NCBI GenBank assembly: GCA_900323505.1
Contig: OOIN01000006.1
Coordinates: 1,116,001-1,180,000, forward strand
DNA: 64,000 bases
DNA from: Ustilago trichophora
Taxonomy: Eukaryota; Basidiomycota; Ustilaginomycetes; Ustilaginales; Ustilaginaceae
Reading direction: 5' to 3'
Position 1 is the first letter of the stretch, and every line of letters begins with the position of its first letter. Both the position numbers and the translations under genes were made by a program. The notes beneath the pieces were generated by a model, which saw nothing but the letters and a program-made list of their open reading frames with translations, searched no databases and was not told where the DNA came from. Shown one piece after another: positions 57,710 to 64,000 of this stretch.

Positions 57710-58466
57710 ATGTCGATCAGGTTCCACAAAGGCCCGTCGATCATTACCCTCTTGTAAGTCGCCTCCTCATTTGCCTCGCATCAAATACCTTCCTCTCCGA
57801 TCGTATCTGGACAGAAAGAAAGGATCGTACTGATATCATCTCCTCATCCTCTTTTTGATCATCATTCACAGCCACGACTCGTCCTCAGCAACATCCAAGC
57901 AAGTCCTTCAACTCCTCACCTCCTACAATAACCCGCATCGACCCTCTCCCGCCGCCGCCGCTGGCTCCGGATCGCACGGCGAAAGCTGCATCATCGAAGC
58001 CAACGGATCCGGAAGCGATCCAACCCACACCTCCAATGCCACCTCGTACCTCCGCAACCTCGCCTCCGATCCACCCACTACCCCCGCAATCCAACTCGAA
58101 ATCGTCGACCGCAAAGCAAACCCCCCCACTCCAGACCAACTAAGGAGCATCGTCGACTACCTAGCCACCACAGACCCCACACATCCCAATGACAGCAAAA
58201 AGATCCCCAGATACACAACCTCGGGATTCGACCTCGCCGAACACGAAAGGAGGAAAAAAGCCCTCGCACAACATTTAAAGTCGGACGGAGGACACGGTGG
58301 CATGCCCAAAATCAAAGATGGTCCCCTCGTCGTCAATTGGGACGAAGGATCTGCAGCTACAAGTTTGCAAGGCGTGAGGGAAATGTTGATGCGTTTGGAA
58401 CGGTCGAACGCTGACCAAGGGAGGGAAAAGGGTGAGAAGGATTCTGGTGGTTGCATCGTTTGCTAA
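57710..58466 (+). CDS. Fmp46-like thioredoxin-fold protein (DUF1687), 212 aa, one intron
   Basis: Exon 1 is 57710-57753 and exon 2 is 57872-58466. The intron has a GTAAGT donor and a TTCACAG acceptor; the split codon gives Phe. The spliced N-terminus MSIRFHKGPSIITLFHD, followed by SSSATSKQVLQLLTSY, and the later IQLEIVDRKANPPTPDQLRS and DGPLVVNWDEGSAATS match the DUF1687/Fmp46 family, predicted mitochondrial redox proteins with a thioredoxin-like fold in yeast. A Ser/Gly/Ala-rich insert (~34-70) is added. The C-terminus ends GGCIVC, which has the form of a CaaX prenylation box (Cys-aliphatic-aliphatic-Cys). Such a tail would not be expected on a protein imported into the mitochondrial matrix; I cannot say whether it is used. 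The start is fixed by the exon 1 ATG. Confidence 0.82.
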
Positions 58467-58766
58467 AGACCCGTCCTTCCATCCCTCACCATGTACCCTG
58501 TCATACTGTACGTCTATATACCCCGCGCCAGCTCAAGCCCCACTCACAAGCACACAATCCATCCACATCTCTGTCCCCCTCTCTCTCTCTCTTTCTTGCA
58601 CAACTGCCAGAGTTGATGATAACATAAACAAATATTGCAAAACTTAAAAGAAACGAGCGTGTGTGTAAGTGTGTTATAACAATGCCGGAACGGATGGAAG
58701 ATAGAGAGCTTGACTAGAAATCGCCATATGCAGCTTCAAGGGGGGTATTGGGACGGCCAGCGTCTG
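58467..58766. other. Convergent 3' intergenic region (Fmp46-like / Kin4-like)
   Basis: 300 bp with CT- and GT-rich runs and one CATACTGTACG motif near 58503. No gene is seen. Confidence 0.4.
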
Positions 58767-59412
58767 TTAAGCAGCGAGCTGGCATCGATCCAGCAAGGCC
58801 TGGTAGACAAACTTGTACGCCCAGAGGTTGCCCTTCATACGTCGGATATCCAAGCTGTATAACCCGGGTAAATTCTTAATGCGCGTGACTTCTACCGAGA
58901 AGCGAATCTCTTGGCCTCCATCTACGGCCGCGTCACCGTACAGGGGAGGAGGTTGATTTTCGTCCTGCGTCAGGACGATGCTGGTGGAAGTGGCGGATGA
59001 AGGGAGGAGCGCGGCAGAGGAGGAGAGTTTAGGGCTGATTGCGCCGGATTGGTACGAACCGCGTCGGAGGAAGCTTCGCAGAGAACCGCTGGCCGGGGTG
59101 CTGGCGCTTGGGGTGAGAGTGTCGCGGTGGTTGCTCATGCGCGAAGATCTTTCAACGTCGGCTTGGGTCGGAGGGAAGACGGAGGATCGGATACTCATGC
59201 CGATGCCCTGGGTGGCAGACATGAGCGTCTTGGCGCGTTTGCGACGGACGCATTCCAGCTTGAAATCTTCGTCCTTTTCCTTGCGCACGTCGATGCCCAT
59301 TTCGTACAGAACGCGATGCACTTCTTTGAGCACGTCGATGGGGGAGCGGGAGGTCAAGGCGGATTGGTCGACTGCGCCAAGGTGGTAGCGCAATCGCGTC
59401 TCGTTGAAGGGT

Positions 59413-59444
<32 letters not shown>

Positions 59445-62400
59445 AGTGGCGGCGGTGGTCTTGGTGTTGGACAAAGATGCAGCTGCTGCGGCGGGGCGCG
59501 TTCGCTGGGCAAGCGGAGCAGCAGCAGAGGACGGCTCGACTGCAGAAGCGTTGGAGACGTTAGACACGGCCGACAGCGATGCCTTGGGCGTAGCCTGCTG
59601 CTGAACAGTCGAGGCGCTCGACTTGACACCGTCGCTCTCCCCATGCGAAGCATCGCTGAGATTAGTGAGCTGCGTCATCTCGGTCGCCTCGCTGTTCTCG
59701 CTGTGCGTGCCCGAGGTCGAACGGGAAGAGGGCACCGAAGAGGCGCCACTCACACCTTCGCCGCTACCCGTCTGCGCCTCAGCATGACGACTCGTCCCAT
59801 TCTGAGCGCCCGTCACGATCACCGAAGGCGTCATCGAGGCAGCACCGCCACCAATGTGCGAAGAAGTGGGCGATCGCTCAAAAGGTCCCAGAGGCGGCTG
59901 CTCGTTGAAGGTGCCTCGAGAGAGACTCTTTTTGCGGAACCAGTCCATGACCTTCTTGGCAGCGTTGCTCGATGGGCCAGCAGTAGAGGTGCTGGCAATG
60001 GTGGATCCATCGTAAAACGTCTTGTCGTTCTGCTGTTGCAAAACCTGCTGCAAGGGCTGCTGACGCGAGCTGCTCGTGACCGGGCGCGAAGAGGAGACGC
60101 TGCTGCTTCCTGGACCAGCCAGGCTGCCAGACTCCTTGCGCTGCTTTGCCGCTGCAGCACGCTGCTGAGATGGGGAGCTGGCGTCCTCCTTCCTGCGCGA
60201 GGAGGTCTGCGAGGGGAACGACGCCTCACTAGCAGTGTGGGGAGGCACGTTGCTTTCCAGCGCGCGAGCACGGTCAGCAGCAGCGGGCGATGACTCGCCA
60301 GCAGCACGGCCCACAACCAGACTCATGGCCTTGCGGCGGCTATTCTTGTTGGCACCGCCAGAGCTGGGTGCGCGGTCGAGCACAGGTCGCGAGACGCTGT
60401 TTCTCTTGCTCTTTTCAGCCTGAGCTTCGCTGCTGTTGGGAGCAAGCTTTTCGTTGGTGGCACCGGCAGTGCCATTGGCGCCGTTCGAGCCCAAAAGTCG
60501 CGAGAGGAAGAACTTGTCAGTGGACATGCCCTTGCGGTGGCGCGTCGCCGATGCGGCAGCCTTGTCTGTGGTAACGGGTCGAGTAGCCGAGGGAGGGCGC
60601 GTCGAGTTGGCAGCAGCCGAAGCATCAGCAGCAGCGTTGCTAGCCTGGCGAGAAGCGCTGCTGCGGGAGGCAGTCCCATCCGCCGAGACGATGCGGTCAC
60701 CGGTTGTCGAAGGGAAGCCGACAGCTTCGCTGGCAGGCAAGGGGTTCGAGATGACACGCTGGCTCGAGCTGGACGGAACACGGGTGCCATGACCAATGTT
60801 GCTGCCGTCCACATTTGGACGGCTGCGAGCGCTGGCAGAGCTGGGAACTCGGACCCTGGAACTTGGCGCAGCGGTCGAGGCGTGGTTGGCAGACGAAGCC
60901 GACTGGTTCTGCTCGAGAATCGGCGACGGCACAGATACGCGCGATGCCGAGTTGGCAGAGACAGAGCGCATCATGTCGGTAGCGCCGCGGTTCTGAGCGT
61001 CGGCCTTGCTCTCGATGACCTTTTCACCCTCGGGGACCACCGCAGGCACAGCAGGGATCGTCTTAGCCGGTGCAGGCTGAAGGACAGAGGGTGGCGGAAC
61101 AGCAGCAGCGGCCAGCTTGTCGGCAGCAGCCTTGGCTCGCTCAGTCTCCGAGAGGCGAGAAGTGATGCTGCTGGCACTGACTTTGCGGTGCGACTGCGAA
61201 GCTTGACGAGAGCCGGGAGGAGAGGCAACCACGGTAGCAGCCGACTCCTTGCGGGTACGCTCCTCGGTGCCGTACTCGAGCTGGATCGTGTGGCGCTGCA
61301 CCTTTTGGGCAGCTGATCTGCGCTGCTCAGCCTCGCGAGCAGCCGAAGCTGCAGGCGTGCTGGACTTTGAACTGGCATTGGCGCCGTCATCGAGACGAGT
61401 GCGGGGCTCACCACGAGCATTGCCGAGCGCCGTGACAGGATCCACAAGCGATGCAGCGCCGCCGCTGATGGCAGCCACATTGCTGCTGTGAGTGGCAGCA
61501 CGAGGAAGCGGGGCACTGGTGGGCTCTGTAGGAGCAACGGCTTGCACGGGAGCCGGAGCAGAAGCTGGAGCTGGCACGGATGGCGCTGTGATGCGCGAAG
61601 GAGTCATGCTCGGATCGGCACCTCTGCAGGCGCTGCCGACAGGCTCGTAGAGACGATCGGGAACGGTAGCACTGACAGGCAACGTCTGTCGATGAGCAGC
61701 AGCAGCGGGGACAGCCGTGTTGGTGGTGTAAGCGGTGCCGACGGGGAGGTGCGACACGTTTTGGCGAACCGACTGGCTGCGCTCCATGTGCTGACGACGC
61801 TGCTGCTCCTGGAGCTGCTGCTGGTACATCATCTGCTGACGGTACATCTGACGCTTCTTGGTCTGCTGCTCCATGGCAGCCCGCTCGAGATCGTCGACCG
61901 AGAATTTGAAGAGCTCACGGTAGTTGCGGAGCCAGCTGTGCTGCATGACTTGCTCGAGAGTGGCACGACGAGTCGGGTCGGGGACGAGCATCCTGGAGAG
62001 CAAGTCACGAGGCTGAGCAGTGATGTACTCTGGGAAGGACAAGGGAGTCGCCAGGATGTACTTGTAGAGCAAGTTGATATTGTCTCCGTCCGGGTTGGCC
62101 GGGTCATCGTCAAAGGGAAGGTAGCCGGCAAGCATGGCATACAGGATGACACCACACGACCAGACGTCGACGGCAGATCCGGCATAAAGACCGTCCTGGA
62201 CGACAAGCTCGGGAGCGGCGTAGCAGGGGGAACCACAGCTGGTAGCCATGAGATCGTCGCGCTTATCCTCAAAGTTGTTGGCAAAGCCAAAGTCGGTGAT
62301 GATGACGTTGCGGTTGCGATCGAGCAACAAGTTTTCGAGCTTGAGATCACGATGGACAATCTTCTTCTGGTGGAGGTACGAGACACCAGAGATGAGCTGT

Positions 62401-63464
62401 GCAAAGAGACGGCAGGCGTGCTCCTCCTTGAGGTACTTGTGGGCGAGGATGTGGTCAAAGAGCTCACCTCCCGAAGCGTATTCGAGGACGATACCAATGT
62501 ATCGATCCGACTCGATGACCTCGTAGAGACGGACAATGTTGGGATGGCGTACATCCTTGAGAACCTGAATCTCGCGCTCGACCTTGGACATTTTGGCGGG
62601 ATCCTTGTTGGTCGTATCGTCGAGGTTGAGAGGAGCGGCGTCGGTGGCTACCTTGTCGCGCTTGATGAGCTTGACGGCGACCTCCTCGCCCCACTCTTTG
62701 TGAACACCGAGCTTTACTTTGCCAAACTCGCCTTCGCCGAGGGTTTGAAGGAGGAGATAGTTGCCAAAGTGGACTTGCTGGCGGCGAGGATGAGCGGCAA
62801 AGTACGAGAGAGCAGCAGGCGATGTGATGGGGATGCCCGAGGAGATGGCCTGGCTGGTGGTGGGGTCGATGGGAGCCGGAACGGAAGCAGAGGAAGCGTT
62901 GTGGCTGGTGGTCATGGTGGGATGGGCACTGGCTCTTCGTTCGGTGTAGTTGGCATTCATGCTTGCAAAGACGTTGGAGGCGCCTCCAGCAGCTGAGGCA
63001 GCGGCATGGGATGCCGAGGTGGCATGCTCGGTAGGGGTGGGCATGGCCGAGACTGGCCTGTGAGAGTGCGACTGACCGCCTGTAGCGAGCTTGCTTGGTG
63101 GATGCTGTGCAAAAGCGGCCGCAGAAGAGGAAGGAGGAGGCATGGCGTTGGAAGGATGCTGCATAGCGGCACCTGCACTTGCCATGCTAGTGTAGCCAGC
63201 TGGAGCCTGAGGAGCATATCCGCTGCGAGACGAGGTGGAGGCACTTCGATTCACAGAGGCAGGGACGGTGGAGCCCGAGACTTTGCGGCCTGATGCGACG
63301 CTGTCGTCGTGGACAATGTGAGGAGGCGAGGCCGGGGGTGAAGGATAGCCGGGTGAACGCATCGAATTGGGCTCGTAAGCAGCCGTCTGGGAGGGAGAGG
63401 GCTGGTGACGGATGCCCGAGCCTGGAGAGGCAGGGGGAGAAGGGTGGTGCGAATGCGTCGACAT
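58767..63464 (-). CDS. Serine/threonine kinase of the CAMKL/Kin4 group with C-terminal KA1-like domain (1565 aa)
   Basis: The gene is intron-free. The first in-frame ATG (63464) gives an N-terminus rich in Ser, Pro and His. The kinase domain spans ~230-500: LGEGEFGKVKLGVH (P-loop, ~240), EVAVKLIKRDKV (Lys), VHRDLKLENLLLD (~370), DFGFANNF (~388), a CGSPCYAAPELV activation/APE region, and GSAVDVWSCGVILYAMLAGY. It is followed by a glutamine/methionine-rich coiled segment. About 900 residues of Ser/Ala/Pro-rich disordered sequence lead to a C-terminal KA1-like domain ending in LPGLYSLDIRRMKGNLWAYK and a short helix. Kin4 in budding yeast acts in the spindle position checkpoint, restraining mitotic exit; the fungal group also includes nutrient-related kinases such as fission yeast Ppk1, so the exact role here is uncertain. 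The upstream frame (to about 63665) has no ATG. Confidence 0.87.
59410..59440. repeat. CAG trinucleotide run inside the Kin4-like gene
   Basis: About nine GCA/CAG units encode an alanine tract in the disordered linker. Confidence 0.8.
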
Positions 63465-64000
63465 GTCTGTAGGATCTAAAGATGAAGCAGTCGAGTCAGG
63501 CGGCAGGCGCGTTTCTAGATGAAGGCGTGCGCTTGCTTGTTTGCGCCGGCGTGTTGCCAAAAGTGCAGTCGACGCTGAGCGTGATGATTCTGCGTTCTGG
63601 GAGCAACGAAGCTGCGGTTCGGGGGGTTGCTGAGCAAAAGTGGCGTTCCAAGGAGCAGAGATCAAGACGAAAGACGGCGTCCAAAGCAGAAGCTGAGCAA
63701 AGCGAGTGTGGAAAAAGCGCTTAAAGAAGCGAGATGAGAGAGCAGAGATGAAGATATGCTAGCTGATTGCCGTGAGCATGTGTGTCGACGAGGATGATAC
63801 TGCTAGTTGCGTTGGAATGGAGTAGGCTCGTTTCCCATGACGAGTGAGTCAAGCTGGATTCCGAGGGGAAGGGATGAGGAGAGTGCGATGGAGCGAATGA
63901 AGTTGCAAAGTGGTATCAAGATGAAAACTGAGCCGAATGAGACAGGAAGGCGAATGCTGATGCAAATAGAAAGCCAAAGACGACGAACAGAAAAGTCGAA
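63465..64000. promoter_or_regulatory. Upstream region of the Kin4-like gene
   Basis: 536 bp upstream of the kinase start, running to the window edge. It is GA-rich on this strand. No other gene or definite motif was recognised. Confidence 0.35.

Overview
This window looks like nuclear DNA of a smut fungus (Ustilaginales: Ustilago/Sporisorium/Pseudozyma type). The evidence is GC-rich third codon positions, few and short GT-AG introns (GTAAGT-like donors, CTGAC-like branch sites), many intron-free genes with long serine/threonine/proline/alanine-rich disordered regions, and fungus-specific families: class I hydrophobin, Ufo1-type F-box protein, Zn2Cys6-PAS regulator, Fmp46, Kin4 kinase. The genus is inferred; no sequence search was possible. 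I recognise nineteen protein-coding genes, one of them cut by the left edge. No tRNA, rRNA, CRISPR array or intact transposon was recognised.

Layout. 1-2.1 kb: a MICOS (Mic26/27-type) subunit running off the left edge and a class I hydrophobin. 2.1-6.1 kb: a 4-kb stretch with no convincing gene apart from one weak candidate ORF. 6.1-12.6 kb: ribosomal protein eL28 (two long introns), divergent from a Ufo1-like F-box/WD40/UIM protein. 12.7-20.5 kb: the giant TFIIIC B-block subunit, divergent from mitochondrial ribosomal protein uS17m. 21.0-26.4 kb: a PEX11-like protein, a FIT/Scs3 lipid-droplet/ER protein and a CmcJ/NvfI-family oxygenase-like enzyme. 27.9-29.7 kb: the PP2A leucine carboxyl methyltransferase Ppm1. 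29.7-36.8 kb: 7 kb of gene-poor, homopolymer-rich DNA ahead of an Ert1/AcuK-type gluconeogenesis regulator (36.8-39.4 kb). 39.9-43.1 kb: an LrgAB/PLGG1-like membrane protein. 43.1-46.1 kb: a second gene-poor stretch. 46.1-64 kb: a compact run of housekeeping genes (Suv3, Dph6, NKAP-like, Wbp1, F-box/WD-like, Fmp46-like, Kin4-like) in strictly alternating orientation with 120-380 bp between them.

There is no operon or obvious biosynthetic cluster; this is ordinary mixed housekeeping content. The recurring themes are mitochondrial function (MICOS, uS17m, Suv3, Fmp46), ubiquitin/F-box proteins (two), and ER/lipid/peroxisome biology (Wbp1, FIT, PEX11-like). I did not find a convincing new multi-gene system. 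The points most worth a second look are a family of ACAGTACTGTA-type palindromes in intergenic DNA, the homopolymer-rich long leader of the Ert1-like regulator, a possible CaaX box on the Fmp46-like protein, 72-nt-periodic tandem AT-hooks in TFIIIC, and an orphan ORF at about 4.3-4.6 kb.
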